Shown here: in pieces, positions 40,566-49,844 of the stretch
Layout: every line of letters starts with the position of its first letter
Position numbering within the stretch: position 1 is the first letter of the stretch
Assembly (NCBI GenBank): GCA_018240565.1
Contig: JAFEFO010000003.1
Location: forward strand, 1 to 64,000
Direction of reading: 5' to 3'
DNA from: Pseudomonadota bacterium
Lineage (GTDB): Bacteria; Pseudomonadota; Gammaproteobacteria; Xanthomonadales; Rhodanobacteraceae
Length of the DNA stretch: 64,000 bases
The notes under the pieces: generated by a model
What the model was told of the DNA's origin: nothing
What the model saw: only the letters and a program-made list of their open reading frames with translations
Databases searched by the model: none
Translations under genes and position numbers: made by a program

Positions 40566-43500
40566 ATGCGTAAGTTATTGCCTTGGGCATTTTCATCGAT
40601 CCTTGCCGCGGGAGCCGTCGGCGCCTATCTGCATCTGTCCGAACCGCAGTGGCTGCATTTCGACCTCGACAACGGCGAGGACGACGCACCGGATCCCGAC
40701 CAGTGGATCGTGCGCAGTACCTACGCGAACGGTGCATTGCGCCGTTTCGATCCGCAATGGGTCGTCGAAGCGGCGGAACAGGAACGCCTGAACGTGGCAG
40801 CGGCAACGCCGGCCGGCGCAAAAACCTACGCCAAGCATCTTGTCCCGAATTCTCCGCTGGCCCTGCAGCCCAACACCTTTGTTCCGCTCGGGCCGATGCC
40901 GGAGAACAACACCCAGCAAAGCTACGGCTCGGTTTCCGGCCGCGTGAACGTCATCGCGATCGATCCGGTCGACCCGACCATCGCCTACTTCGGTTCGGAC
41001 GGTGGCGGCATCTGGAAGACCACGAACTGCTGTTCGATGGAAGCGCCGCCGAACAATCCCACGGCGTGGCAGCCGGTTACCGACGTACCCGAAGTCGCGG
41101 GCTTGTCGATTTCCGATATCACCATCGATGCGAACAATCACAACACGATCTACGGCGCGACCGGCGACCTGAACTACGGTTCGTTCTCGTTCGGCGCCGT
41201 CGGCGTGCTCAAGAGTACCGACCAGGGCCAGAGTTGGCGCCTTCTCGGCACCGACGTGTTCAGCCCCTACTACACCGGCGGTGCGGGCGGTTTTCCGCAG
41301 TACCAGGCGATCGGCAAGGTTGTTGTCGATCCGAACAATTCCAATACCGTGATCGTCGGCACCAAGACCAGCGTGTACTTCTCGTACGACGCCGGCGAGA
41401 ACTGGGTCGGCCCCTGCTACACCAACCAGTACGCGACGGGCGCGTCGTCGCAACGCCAGGACGTGACCGGCCTCGTTCCCGTCAGCAACGGCGACGGCAC
41501 CACGCGCCTGTACGTCGCGATCGGTACGCGTGGTTCGGCGACGCCGGTGCAGCCAGATCTCGGCCAAAACGGCGCAAACGGCGTCTATCGCCTCGCTACG
41601 ATTCCATCCGGAGGCTGCCCGGCTACGAACGCATGGACACTGCTCAACAACGGCTGGCTGCCCAGTACGGGCGCAGGTGCTCCGCAGACCGACTTCGGGC
41701 GCATCGAACTGGCCGTATCGCCTGACCAGCCGAATACGATGTACGCGATGCTGCAGTCGCTGCAGACCGCCAGCAAGTATCAGGTGCTTGGCGTGTGGCG
41801 CAGCGACGATGCCGGTACCACCTGGACGCAGAAGGCCGCAACGGCAAACGTGGCGCGCTGCGGCACCGATTCGTCGTCCGCCGGCGGCGGCTCGCAAATG
41901 TGGTACGACGCCAGACTGGTCGTGCAGCCGGGCAATCCGGAAACGACCTTCCTCAGCGGATACGACATCTATCGCTCCACCGACGGCGGCGCGACCTATG
42001 CGGACATCACCTGCGGCTGGACCACGAAACCGGCCGGCACGCTCGACCACGTGCACGTCGATCAGCATGCGCTGACGTTCTTGCCGGGCAGCTCGACGAA
42101 GATGATGACGGGCTCGGACGGCGGCGTGTATTACGTCGAGGATGCCAACGCCACGTTCCCCAGCTTCCGCCAGCTCAACGAAACGATCAACAGCATCGAG
42201 TTCTACTTCGGCGACATCACCTCGAACTTCGCGAACGCAGCCAATCCGGCGATCGGCGCCGGCGCGCAGGACAACGGTTGCTCGGCGGTGAAGTTCAACG
42301 GTACGCCGACCGGTCCGGTGAAATGGAATTCCAATTGCTCTGGCGACGGTACCACAATGAAGATCGAGCCGGTCTACAACGCGATCTGGTTCAACTCCAG
42401 CCAGTACGGTTCGCTGGCACGCAGCCTGACGTACGGCAACGGCAATCCATTGAGTGGCTCGTTCAGCACGGCCTCTGGCAATACCGGCGGCACTTGGGGC
42501 GGCGCCGGCGACTTGTCGAGCACGATCTTCGCGATGTCCTACGACATCTACAAATGGGGCCTACTCGATGCCGCGGGCAGCGGTTGCAGCACGGCCAGTG
42601 GTTGCAATCACATGATCGCGGGCACGAACCGTCTATGGGAAACCACGGATCTGGCCAATCCGACCGCATCGACCATGCGTGCGTCGTGGAAGGCGCGTAC
42701 CGCTAACCTGACCAAGAACAACCTTATCATCGGCACGGACAACCGCTCGTACATCAACTACGTCGCGTACTCGTTCACCGACCCGACGGTGGCCGCCGTC
42801 GGCACCAATGACGGCAACATGCAGATCGTGTTCGGCCTCGGCGGCACGGTCACGGCCAATTGCCCGCTGACGCCGCCGGCAACCGATCCGAACTGCGCGA
42901 ATGCGGTCAACGTCACCGACAACAACAACGTGCTGCCTAACCGCCCGCTGTTCGGCGTGCGCTTCGATGCGCGCAGCGCACTGGTCGCCTATGCGGCCGT
43001 CGGTGGTTTCAACCAGAACACGCCGGGGCGTCCGGGCCATGTGTTCCAGGTGACTTGCGCCGATTACGGCTGCTCGAGCTTCGGCTGGAAGGACAAGTCT
43101 GGCAACCTGCCGAACATCCCGGTCGAGCAGATCATGCCGAACCCGAACCTGCCGCAGCAGGTGTTTGCCGGCACCGACTGGGGCCTGTACTACACCGACA
43201 ACATCGACGCCGATTCACCGGTGTGGCATTACTTCGAGGGCTTCCCGCGCGCGATGGTGTGGGAACTCGTCGTCGATCGCGGCTTCACCACGCTCGCGGC
43301 GTTCACGCGTTCGCGCGGCGCCTGGGTATGGCCGCTGCCCAATGCGGCGATCGGCAGTGGCGCGGACCTCGCGGTCGCGCAGACCGGTCCGGCGGGCGTT
43401 GCGCTCGGCGCTCAGGCGAGCTACACCGTGACGGTCAACAACAACGGGCCGAACACGGCCTACAACGTCGTCCTCAACGATCCGGTGCCGGTCGGCGTAA

Positions 43501-44822
43501 CGCTTGCGTCAGTGACCGGCGCATGCTCGGCGTTCCCGTGCAACTTCGCGAGCCTGCCGAGCACCGCCAGCCGCACCGCAACCGTGACCTACACGGTACC
43601 CGCCGGTTATGACGTGAACCAGCCGCTGGCCAACATCGCGAGCGCCACGAGCGACACCGAGGATCCGAATCCCGCCAACAATTCGTCTTCGGCTTCGACC
43701 ACGGTGACCATGGCGGCCGATCTGGCGCTCGCCATGCAGGCGCCGGCGAGCGCCGTGCGCGGCGGCAAGGTGACCTACGCGATCGCCGTGAGCAACCAGG
43801 GTCCGGGTACGGCAAGCGCCGTCAGCGTCGATGACCCGGCGCCGGCCGGCCTCGTGTTCGTCGCCAACAGTGGCGATTGCACGACCGCATTCCCGTGCGA
43901 CCTCGGCTCGCTCGCCAACGGCGCAGTGAAGATCATCACCGCGACCTTCAGCGTACCGTACGACTACGCCGGGCCAAGCCCGTTCACGAACACCGCGACG
44001 GTCAATTCCGCCACGCCCGATCCGGCATCCGCCAACAATAGCGCCAGCGTGAACGTGGCCACGACCGATTCGGCCGACGTGTCGATCACGCAGACCGGCA
44101 CCGCCGCCGTCCTCGCCGGCAATTCCGTCAGCTACACGGTGACCGTGGGCAACGCCGGTCCCAGCGCGGCCAGTGGCGTAGTCGTCGACGATCCGGTGCC
44201 CGCGGGCCTCGTCGCCGGTAACGTCAGCGGCGACTGCGCTGCGCTGCCCTGCTCGCTCGGTACGTTGAACCCGGGCGACAGCCGCAGCTTCGTCGTGACC
44301 TTCGGCGTGCCGCCGGATTACGCCGGTGCGAATCCGGTCGCGAATATCGCGTCCGTCAGCAGCGGTACGACAGATCCGAACATGGGCAACAACGTGTTTT
44401 CGGCCTACACGACTGTTGGCGCCGGCGCCGACATCACGGTCGCGATCGCCGCTCCGGATTCATTCCTGCGCGGCGGCAGCATCGTCTATCAGGTGAGCAT
44501 CACCAACAATGGTCCGAGTGCGGCCGAGGACGCGCAGTTGAACGCCTCGCTGCCGGCGGGCCTGAACTTCGTGAGCAACAGCGGGGATTGCACCTCGGCG
44601 TGGCCGTGCGCGATCGGCCATCTGGATCCCGGCGCCACGCGCACCGTGACCACCACGGTCTGCGTGGCGTCGAGCTACAGCGGCAACCTGCTGCGCCTCG
44701 ACGCGAACGGTGGCTCGGGCACGTCCGATCCTTACATGGGCAACAACAGCGCATCCGCCTATGTACAGTTCGATGCCGATTCGATCTTCCGTGGCGACTT
44801 CGAAAGCGACACCTGCCATTGA
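40566..44822 (+). CDS. Large secreted BNR/sialidase-like propeller protein with four DUF11 repeats and C-terminal GFE-like motif
   Basis: 1,418 residues from ATG 40566, preceded by GGGGAGTGAG. An N-terminal hydrophobic segment (LLPWAFSSILAAGAVGAYL) is a signal or anchor. Residues about 100-930 form a VPS10/BNR-like propeller (VSGRVNVIAIDPVDPTIAYF, GSDGGGIWKTT, STDGGATYADIT). Four DUF11 Ig-like domains of about 120 residues follow, each with (S/T)YTVTV.N.GP and ending PxxxNNSA. The end is SIFRGDFESDTCH, a variant of the GFE tail. It is likely a long surface or released adhesin-like protein; no sialidase catalytic residues could be assigned. A strong hairpin terminator follows. Confidence 0.85.
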   Translation: MRKLLPWAFSSILAAGAVGAYLHLSEPQWLHFDLDNGEDDAPDPDQWIVRSTYANGALRRFDPQWVVEAAEQERLNVAAATPAGAKTYAKHLVPNSPLALQPNTFVPLGPMPENNTQQSYGSVSGRVNVIAIDPVDPTIAYFGSDGGGIWKTTNCCSMEAPPNNPTAWQPVTDVPEVAGLSISDITIDANNHNTIYGATGDLNYGSFSFGAVGVLKSTDQGQSWRLLGTDVFSPYYTGGAGGFPQYQAIGKVVVDPNNSNTVIVGTKTSVYFSYDAGENWVGPCYTNQYATGASSQRQDVTGLVPVSNGDGTTRLYVAIGTRGSATPVQPDLGQNGANGVYRLATIPSGGCPATNAWTLLNNGWLPSTGAGAPQTDFGRIELAVSPDQPNTMYAMLQSLQTASKYQVLGVWRSDDAGTTWTQKAATANVARCGTDSSSAGGGSQMWYDARLVVQPGNPETTFLSGYDIYRSTDGGATYADITCGWTTKPAGTLDHVHVDQHALTFLPGSSTKMMTGSDGGVYYVEDANATFPSFRQLNETINSIEFYFGDITSNFANAANPAIGAGAQDNGCSAVKFNGTPTGPVKWNSNCSGDGTTMKIEPVYNAIWFNSSQYGSLARSLTYGNGNPLSGSFSTASGNTGGTWGGAGDLSSTIFAMSYDIYKWGLLDAAGSGCSTASGCNHMIAGTNRLWETTDLANPTASTMRASWKARTANLTKNNLIIGTDNRSYINYVAYSFTDPTVAAVGTNDGNMQIVFGLGGTVTANCPLTPPATDPNCANAVNVTDNNNVLPNRPLFGVRFDARSALVAYAAVGGFNQNTPGRPGHVFQVTCADYGCSSFGWKDKSGNLPNIPVEQIMPNPNLPQQVFAGTDWGLYYTDNIDADSPVWHYFEGFPRAMVWELVVDRGFTTLAAFTRSRGAWVWPLPNAAIGSGADLAVAQTGPAGVALGAQASYTVTVNNNGPNTAYNVVLNDPVPVGVTLASVTGACSAFPCNFASLPSTASRTATVTYTVPAGYDVNQPLANIASATSDTEDPNPANNSSSASTTVTMAADLALAMQAPASAVRGGKVTYAIAVSNQGPGTASAVSVDDPAPAGLVFVANSGDCTTAFPCDLGSLANGAVKIITATFSVPYDYAGPSPFTNTATVNSATPDPASANNSASVNVATTDSADVSITQTGTAAVLAGNSVSYTVTVGNAGPSAASGVVVDDPVPAGLVAGNVSGDCAALPCSLGTLNPGDSRSFVVTFGVPPDYAGANPVANIASVSSGTTDPNMGNNVFSAYTTVGAGADITVAIAAPDSFLRGGSIVYQVSITNNGPSAAEDAQLNASLPAGLNFVSNSGDCTSAWPCAIGHLDPGATRTVTTTVCVASSYSGNLLRLDANGGSGTSDPYMGNNSASAYVQFDADSIFRGDFESDTCH

Positions 44823-44826
44823 ACAT

Positions 44827-44867
44827 GCGGCCCCGTCGGATCCCACTCCTGGATTCGACGGGGCCGC
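44827..44867 (+). terminator. Hairpin terminator after the large secreted protein
   Basis: A perfect 12-bp stem, GCGGCCCCGTCG (44827-44838) with CGACGGGGCCGC (44856-44867), starts 4 bp after the stop codon. The T-run is absent (TTCACG follows), so it may also protect the 3' end. Confidence 0.65.
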
Positions 44868-44986
44868 TTCACGAACAGGGGCAAATGCCACCGCTGCAGC
44901 GTGTCATAACAATGCCTTCCACCCGGTCGATCACATGGCGTGAACGTTTGCCGTAGTATCGTTCCAACTCCCACGGAGGCCTTGCC

Positions 44987-45544
44987 ATGAAATCGCTGAC
45001 TGCCCTTGCTGCTGCCGCCATCGCGCTCGCCGCATTTTCGACATCCTCACAGGCCGAACTCAAGGTCGGCGCGAAGGCGCCTGAATTCAGCCTGCCGGCC
45101 TGGCTGGCCGGCAATCCTTTCACCTTCGATCTCGACGCCGCACTCAAAAAAGGCCCCGTCGTGGTGTATTTCTTCCCCGCACCGCACACCTCGGGCTGCA
45201 ATGTCGAAGCGCATCTGTTTTCCGAAGCCATCGACCAGTTCAAGGCACTCGACGCCACGGTCATCGGCGTCACCGCCGGCAATCTCGACCAGATTGCGGA
45301 TTTCTCCAAGGAAACCGACCATTGCAGCGGCAAGTTCGCGGTTGCCGCCGACAAGGGCGCGGTGACGGCAAAGGAATACGATTCGATCCTGACGATGAAG
45401 CCGGATTGGTCCAATCGCACCTCGTACCTGATCGATCAGTCCGGCAAAATCGCCGCCGCCTATTCGGCGATGAGCCCGAAAGAGCACGTCAGCGAAATGC
45501 TCGCGGCGCTCAAGGCGCTGCCGCACGCGAAGACCGCGCAATAG
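44987..45544 (+). CDS. Periplasmic peroxiredoxin (AhpC/TSA-BCP type)
   Basis: 185 residues. An N-terminal signal peptide (MKSLTALAAAAIALAAFSTSSQA) is unusual for this family and places it in the periplasm. The thioredoxin-fold body starts LKVGAKAPEFSLP. The peroxidatic site is FPAPHTSGCNVEAH (the PxxxTxxC pattern), and TDHCSGKFAVAADKG holds a candidate resolving Cys. It should reduce peroxides with electrons from a periplasmic thiol donor. Single gene facing the convergent M14 peptidase. Confidence 0.88.
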   Translation: MKSLTALAAAAIALAAFSTSSQAELKVGAKAPEFSLPAWLAGNPFTFDLDAALKKGPVVVYFFPAPHTSGCNVEAHLFSEAIDQFKALDATVIGVTAGNLDQIADFSKETDHCSGKFAVAADKGAVTAKEYDSILTMKPDWSNRTSYLIDQSGKIAAAYSAMSPKEHVSEMLAALKALPHAKTAQ

Positions 45545-45563
45545 CAACTGCCAGCGGGACCGG

Positions 45564-46484
45564 CTAGCGCGCGAGCACGAAGTCGAGCGCTGCGCACACC
45601 GCCGCCGCCTGCGCGGCGTTGCATTGTTCCGGCGTCGCGCGCGGACTGTCCGGATAGACCTCGGTCGTCGTCGTGCAGCGTGCGCCGGTGATGCCGGCAC
45701 ACAGGCCGAGTTGCCGGTACGCGTACTCGATCACGCCCGGTGCCACCACCGGCGAGCCGATGATCTCGCCCTTGGCATCCGCCGGCGCGATGTGCGTGAC
45801 CTTCGCCACTGCCGCGATCACCGCCTGCTGGAACTCCGGCTGCGGGTTCGCCGAATCGGCGCACAGGTAGAATCCGTCCGGAATAGCATCCGGCTCGAAT
45901 GGCTTGCCGTCGCGCGCGGCGAGCGCCGGGCGGAATTCGGATTCGTCGCTGTCGGTGGTTTCGTGCAGGTCGATGTGCAGCACGAAGCGGCTGCGCAGCG
46001 GCGCGATGAGGTCCATCAGCGCGGCGGATTCCGCCGCCGGACTGTCGGCACGGAACGAGCGGTTGGGATCGATCGCGAACGGATTCCAGCGGTGGATGCG
46101 CTCATACGCCCACGGACTCACGCACGGCGCGACCAGCACGTTGATCCTGCCGACATAAGCGGCCAAGTGCCGATCGACGAATTGCAGCGCGCCATGCACG
46201 CCGCTGGTCTCGTAGCCGTGCACGCCGCCGCTGACCAGGGCGGCGGGCAAATCGTCATTCCAGCCGCGGCTGCCGATGGCGAACAGCGCATACGCACCGT
46301 CCTCGGCGTAGTCCAGCCGTCCGTACTCGCGTACATCGAAGCGTCCGCGCAGCAGGTCGATCTTGTCGAGCACGTCCTCGACATAGCTGCGTTGCTTGTG
46401 CTGGCGCGCGCGCCATTGTGCCTTCTCGGCGTCCGACCAGGGTGTGCCAGGTGTTCCCACGGGATAGACGGATTGCGTAGCCAT
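45564..46484 (-). CDS. M14-family metallocarboxypeptidase
   Basis: 306 residues from ATG 46484; frames extending to 46631 have no family character. Zinc ligands are visible as His and Glu in GGVHGYETSG and His in HIDLHETTDSDE; the DPNRSF motif contacts the substrate carboxylate. VYPDSPRATPEQCNAAQAA lies near the C-terminus. No signal peptide is evident, so it may be cytoplasmic. The length and HGYETSGVHGA form resemble bacterial M14 enzymes acting on small peptides or acylated amino acids. A decayed fragment of a related gene lies at 40066-40134. Confidence 0.87.
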   Translation of the reverse strand: MATQSVYPVGTPGTPWSDAEKAQWRARQHKQRSYVEDVLDKIDLLRGRFDVREYGRLDYAEDGAYALFAIGSRGWNDDLPAALVSGGVHGYETSGVHGALQFVDRHLAAYVGRINVLVAPCVSPWAYERIHRWNPFAIDPNRSFRADSPAAESAALMDLIAPLRSRFVLHIDLHETTDSDESEFRPALAARDGKPFEPDAIPDGFYLCADSANPQPEFQQAVIAAVAKVTHIAPADAKGEIIGSPVVAPGVIEYAYRQLGLCAGITGARCTTTTEVYPDSPRATPEQCNAAQAAAVCAALDFVLAR

Positions 46485-46633
46485 GAACAAATCCCTGCTG
46501 CCGATGCACCAGGGCAAGACTTTAGCATTGCCTTGTGCCAAGCTCGCATAGGCACGTTCATCGCGTGCGCGCGGCGAATGCCTGATAGCGGGCGTTTTGC
46601 GAGGACCCTCAACCCAGTGGAAGAACGACACGC

Positions 46634-47719
46634 ATGAGCAATCCGGCCCGGCACAATCCCACGTGGTCTTTCGTGGTCCCGTGCGTGGGTTTCGTCCTGC
46701 TTGCCCTGTCGTGGGCGCTGCCGGGACTGCCAGGCACGACCGCCTTGCTCGTGGCCGGACTCGTCGCCAACGTGATCGCCTCGGTCCACCACGCGGAAGT
46801 CATCGCCCATCGCGTGGGTGAGCCATTCGGCACCCTGGTGTTGGCGCTGGCGGTGACGGTCATCGAGGTGGCGTTGATCGTGTCGATGATGCTGTCCGGC
46901 GGCCCGGAAACGGCGGGACTCGCGCGCGACACGGTGTTTGCCGCGGTCATGATCATCCTCAACGGACTGATCGGCGCCAGCCTGCTGGTCGGCGGGCGCA
47001 AGCACCACGTGCAGGAATTCAAGCTCGAAGGCATCAATGCGGCGCTCGGCACGCTCACCGTGATCGTCATGTTCACGCTGGTCGTGCCGAACTACTCGAC
47101 CAGCGCGCCCGGACCCGTGTACACGTCCGCGCAATTGCTGTTCGTCGCCGCGGCGACGCTGGCGCTGTTCGCCGCCTTCACCGTGTTCCAGACCGTACGC
47201 CACCGCGACTACTTCCTGCCAGGCGGCGATGAGGACGGCGATCCGTCCGCGACCCGGCCGACATCGAGCGAAGCATTGATCAGCCTGGCCTTTTTGCTCA
47301 TTGCACTCGTCGTCGTGGTGCTCAGCGCCAAAGGCATCTCGCCCGCGATCGAAGCGGGACTGCAGGCGGCGGGTGCGCCGGCGGCCACGGTCGGCATTTT
47401 GATCGCCGCCATCGTGCTGTTGCCCGAGAGCGTCGCCGCGATTCGCGCCGCGCATGCGAACCGCCTGCAAACGAGCCTCAACCTCGCCATCGGTTCGGCC
47501 ATCGCCAGCATCGGTTTGACGGTGCCGACCGTTGCCGTCCTGTCCCTGCTCATGGACTGGCACCTCGCGCTCGGACTCGACACCAAGTCGACGGTGCTGC
47601 TCGTGCTGTCGCTGTTCGTGGTCTCGATCTCGCTGCGCACCGGCCGCACGACGATGCTTCCCGGCGTCGTCCACCTGGTGATCTTCGCCGCCTATCTGTT
47701 CCTGAGCTTCGTGCCGTGA
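46634..47719 (+). CDS. chaA: Calcium/sodium:proton antiporter ChaA
   Basis: 361 residues with about ten or eleven membrane helices of the CaCA superfamily. The two alpha repeats are visible: FGTLVLALAVTVIEVALIVSMML with the acidic residue in TVIEVAL, and IAAIVLLPESVAAIRAAHANRLQTSLNLAIGSAIASIGLT. Exports Ca2+, Na+ or K+ in exchange for protons, supporting alkaline pH and salt tolerance. It is divergent from the M14 peptidase and convergent with the ATP-grasp gene. Confidence 0.92.
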   Translation: MSNPARHNPTWSFVVPCVGFVLLALSWALPGLPGTTALLVAGLVANVIASVHHAEVIAHRVGEPFGTLVLALAVTVIEVALIVSMMLSGGPETAGLARDTVFAAVMIILNGLIGASLLVGGRKHHVQEFKLEGINAALGTLTVIVMFTLVVPNYSTSAPGPVYTSAQLLFVAAATLALFAAFTVFQTVRHRDYFLPGGDEDGDPSATRPTSSEALISLAFLLIALVVVVLSAKGISPAIEAGLQAAGAPAATVGILIAAIVLLPESVAAIRAAHANRLQTSLNLAIGSAIASIGLTVPTVAVLSLLMDWHLALGLDTKSTVLLVLSLFVVSISLRTGRTTMLPGVVHLVIFAAYLFLSFVP

Positions 47720-47747
47720 GTGTGTCCGATGGAGTGATCGGCGCGCA

Positions 47748-48770
47748 TCAGTCGCCCTTCTTCGCGCGCCGCAGCGCCTGATTGACCACCTTGCGGATCA
47801 GGCCCGGATAGTCGATGCCGGCCTTGGCCGCCGATTGCGCGAGTTCGTCGTCGCGGGCAATACAGGGATTCGCGTTCGGTTCGATCACGTAGACGTTGCC
47901 GGCAGCAGTGACGCGCAGGTCGAAGCGTGCGTAGCTGCGGATGTTGAGCGCGCGATAAGCGCGTTTGCACGTGTCGTCGATGTGCTGTTGCAATTCCGGC
48001 TCCAGCGCCTTGGCGAAATGGTTCCTGATGCCCCAGCGCTTGCGATAGGCGTCGTCCCACTTCGCCTTGTAGGTGGCGATGCGCGGCTCGTCCTCGGCCA
48101 TCTGGCCGAACGTCATCTCGCGCGCCGGCAGCACGCGCATCGCACGGTCGCCGATGATGCTGACGTACATCTCGCGGCCATCGATGTATTCCTCGGCGAT
48201 GGCGTCCAGGTTCATGCGCTCGTGGATCATGGCGATGCGCGCCAGGAACGCCGCTTCGTCGTCGACGATGGAGGCCTGCGAGATGCCGCGCGAGGCTTCC
48301 TCGGTCAGCGGCTTGACGATGCACGGCAGTTTCAAAGTTTTCGGCAACCACACCCTGCGCCCACGATAGTAAACGTGGAAGCGCGGCGTGCGCACGCGAT
48401 GGAAGCGCAGGATCTTCTTGCACAGGCTCTTGTCATTGCACAGGAACAGCGAATGTGAACTCGCGCCCGTGCACGGCACGCCGAGCAGTTCCATGGTGGC
48501 GACGATGTTCTTGTCCCAATGCGGCGCGTTGCGAAAAGTCTCGCACAGATTGAAGATCACGTCCGGTTTGATGTCGCGTACTGCATCGAGCAGCGGCCGG
48601 ATGTCATCGAACAGACTCAGGCGATGCACCTCGTAGCCGCATTCGAGCAGGGCCTTCCACACGTCGTTTTCGGTGTAGCTGCCGTCCGGATCGGCGAATT
48701 CCGCGGCGTAGTCGTGATCGGGTTTCACCGCGTACGGCAGGTCGAACACCATCAGCACGCGCGTGGACAT
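47748..48770 (-). CDS. ATP-grasp ligase, D-Ala-D-Ala ligase-like
   Basis: 340 residues from ATG 48770. It carries the ATP-grasp fold of D-alanine:D-alanine ligases: N-terminal NLCETFRNAPHWDKNIVATMELLGVP, the ATP-binding loop PCIVKPLTEEASRGIS, EEYIDGREMYVSIIGD and the metal site ARFDLRVTAAGNVYVIEPNANP. It is shorter in some loops and the usual C-terminal NPGLT appears as NANPCIA. It is unlikely to be the housekeeping Ddl, since no mur/ddl/fts genes are nearby. It starts 2 bp after a metallopeptidase gene and is probably an amide- or peptide-forming ligase of unknown substrate. Confidence 0.85.
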   Translation of the reverse strand: MSTRVLMVFDLPYAVKPDHDYAAEFADPDGSYTENDVWKALLECGYEVHRLSLFDDIRPLLDAVRDIKPDVIFNLCETFRNAPHWDKNIVATMELLGVPCTGASSHSLFLCNDKSLCKKILRFHRVRTPRFHVYYRGRRVWLPKTLKLPCIVKPLTEEASRGISQASIVDDEAAFLARIAMIHERMNLDAIAEEYIDGREMYVSIIGDRAMRVLPAREMTFGQMAEDEPRIATYKAKWDDAYRKRWGIRNHFAKALEPELQQHIDDTCKRAYRALNIRSYARFDLRVTAAGNVYVIEPNANPCIARDDELAQSAAKAGIDYPGLIRKVVNQALRRAKKGD

Positions 48771-48772
48771 GG

Positions 48773-49816
48773 CTATAGTTCTCCGCGCAATCGTGTCGTG
48801 TAGCGGTAGTTCATCATCAGCGTCGTCAGGTAGGTCGCAAGTTTGGACAGCGCCAGCGCTTCCGGCTCGTCGCAGACCAGGCGCAACGCGCGGCTGCGCG
48901 CAAGCACGGCGTTGTAGACCTCGTTGACCATGAAGCGGCGCTCGCCGGTCCAGTTTGCCACCGTGGTCGACAAGGCCTTGCGATGCGCCTGCAGCAGTTT
49001 CGCCACCGGCTGCCGCGTCTCGCCATCGGGCTTGGCCGCGACGAACATGCGCAGCAGGTTGGCGTCGTGGAATTCGGGAAAATCCTCGGCCTCGACCGCG
49101 CGGCGCTTCTGGTAGTAATGCTTGAGCGTGCTGCGGATCGTCGCGGCCTTCCACAATTGCCGCCCCGACGCACGCAGTGGCGGCTTGCCGGCGATGCTTG
49201 CCATCAGTTTGTCGACAAACAGCAGCTTGTCGAGTGCCTTCCAACCCTTGTACTTGCCGCGCCAGTCCAGCCCGGGCGTCAGCCACACCGCAAACGTTTC
49301 GACAAAGTCCTCGTCCGGATGGTATTGCGCGTAGTAGTAGTCCAGATGGCGCACGAAACTCTTGCTGTACGGGCGGAAACGATAGGTTTCCTCGTACGGC
49401 GCCGACGGATGCCCAAACACGCGCTGCCAACTGCGCTTGCGATTCAGGTCATAGGCGTAGGTGAGCGCATGCCCGCACTCGTGGCGCAGCAGCTTCATGC
49501 ACCACTCGGGAGTGTCGCCCTCGGCCTCGAGCAGCATCTTCTTCTGCAGCTTTATCAGGCGCGGATGCGCGAGATAAAACGGAACGCCGATCACCGGCTC
49601 GTTTTCCGGCGTCAGCCATTCGTCGGCGAGGTAGCAGCGCGGCGCGAACGGGATATTGCGCGCTTTGAGTTCGTCGTAGAGCTGCGCGATGCACGGCTCC
49701 AGCCAGGTGCCTTCGATGCGCAGCGGCAGCTCCGACAAGCGCAGGCCGAGCAGTTCCTCATCGGGAATGGTCGCCAGGTCGATGGCGGGCTTGGCGGGGT
49801 CCCGTTGCATATCCAT
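48773..49816 (-). CDS. Putative zinc metallopeptidase partner of an ATP-grasp ligase
   Basis: 347 residues from ATG 49816 (or ATG 49810). A zinc motif HECGHALTYAYD is seen, with a downstream DEDFVETFAVWLTP whose Glu could be the third ligand, as in gluzincins. Segments such as CYLADEWLTPENEPVIGVPFYLAHPRL and HYYYQKR-like runs suggest a defined family. I recognise the zinc fold but not a named family. It has no signal peptide. The stop is 2 bp before the ATP-grasp start, and the phosphatase gene ends 28 bp upstream, so the three form an operon. A role in peptide trimming before or after ligation is inference. Confidence 0.75.
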   Translation of the reverse strand: MDMQRDPAKPAIDLATIPDEELLGLRLSELPLRIEGTWLEPCIAQLYDELKARNIPFAPRCYLADEWLTPENEPVIGVPFYLAHPRLIKLQKKMLLEAEGDTPEWCMKLLRHECGHALTYAYDLNRKRSWQRVFGHPSAPYEETYRFRPYSKSFVRHLDYYYAQYHPDEDFVETFAVWLTPGLDWRGKYKGWKALDKLLFVDKLMASIAGKPPLRASGRQLWKAATIRSTLKHYYQKRRAVEAEDFPEFHDANLLRMFVAAKPDGETRQPVAKLLQAHRKALSTTVANWTGERRFMVNEVYNAVLARSRALRLVCDEPEALALSKLATYLTTLMMNYRYTTRLRGEL

Positions 49817-49844
49817 TCTGCAAGAATAGCGCAGTCCGGTGCGG

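Noticed and set aside
42000..44800. DUF11 repeats of the large secreted protein as a CRISPR-like or DNA-level tandem repeat
   Set aside because: Similarity is at protein level with diverged DNA; spacing and sequence do not show identical direct repeats.
47748..48770. ATP-grasp gene as the housekeeping ddl
   Set aside because: Not in a mur/fts cluster, deviates in the C-terminal motif and is coupled to a peptidase gene.
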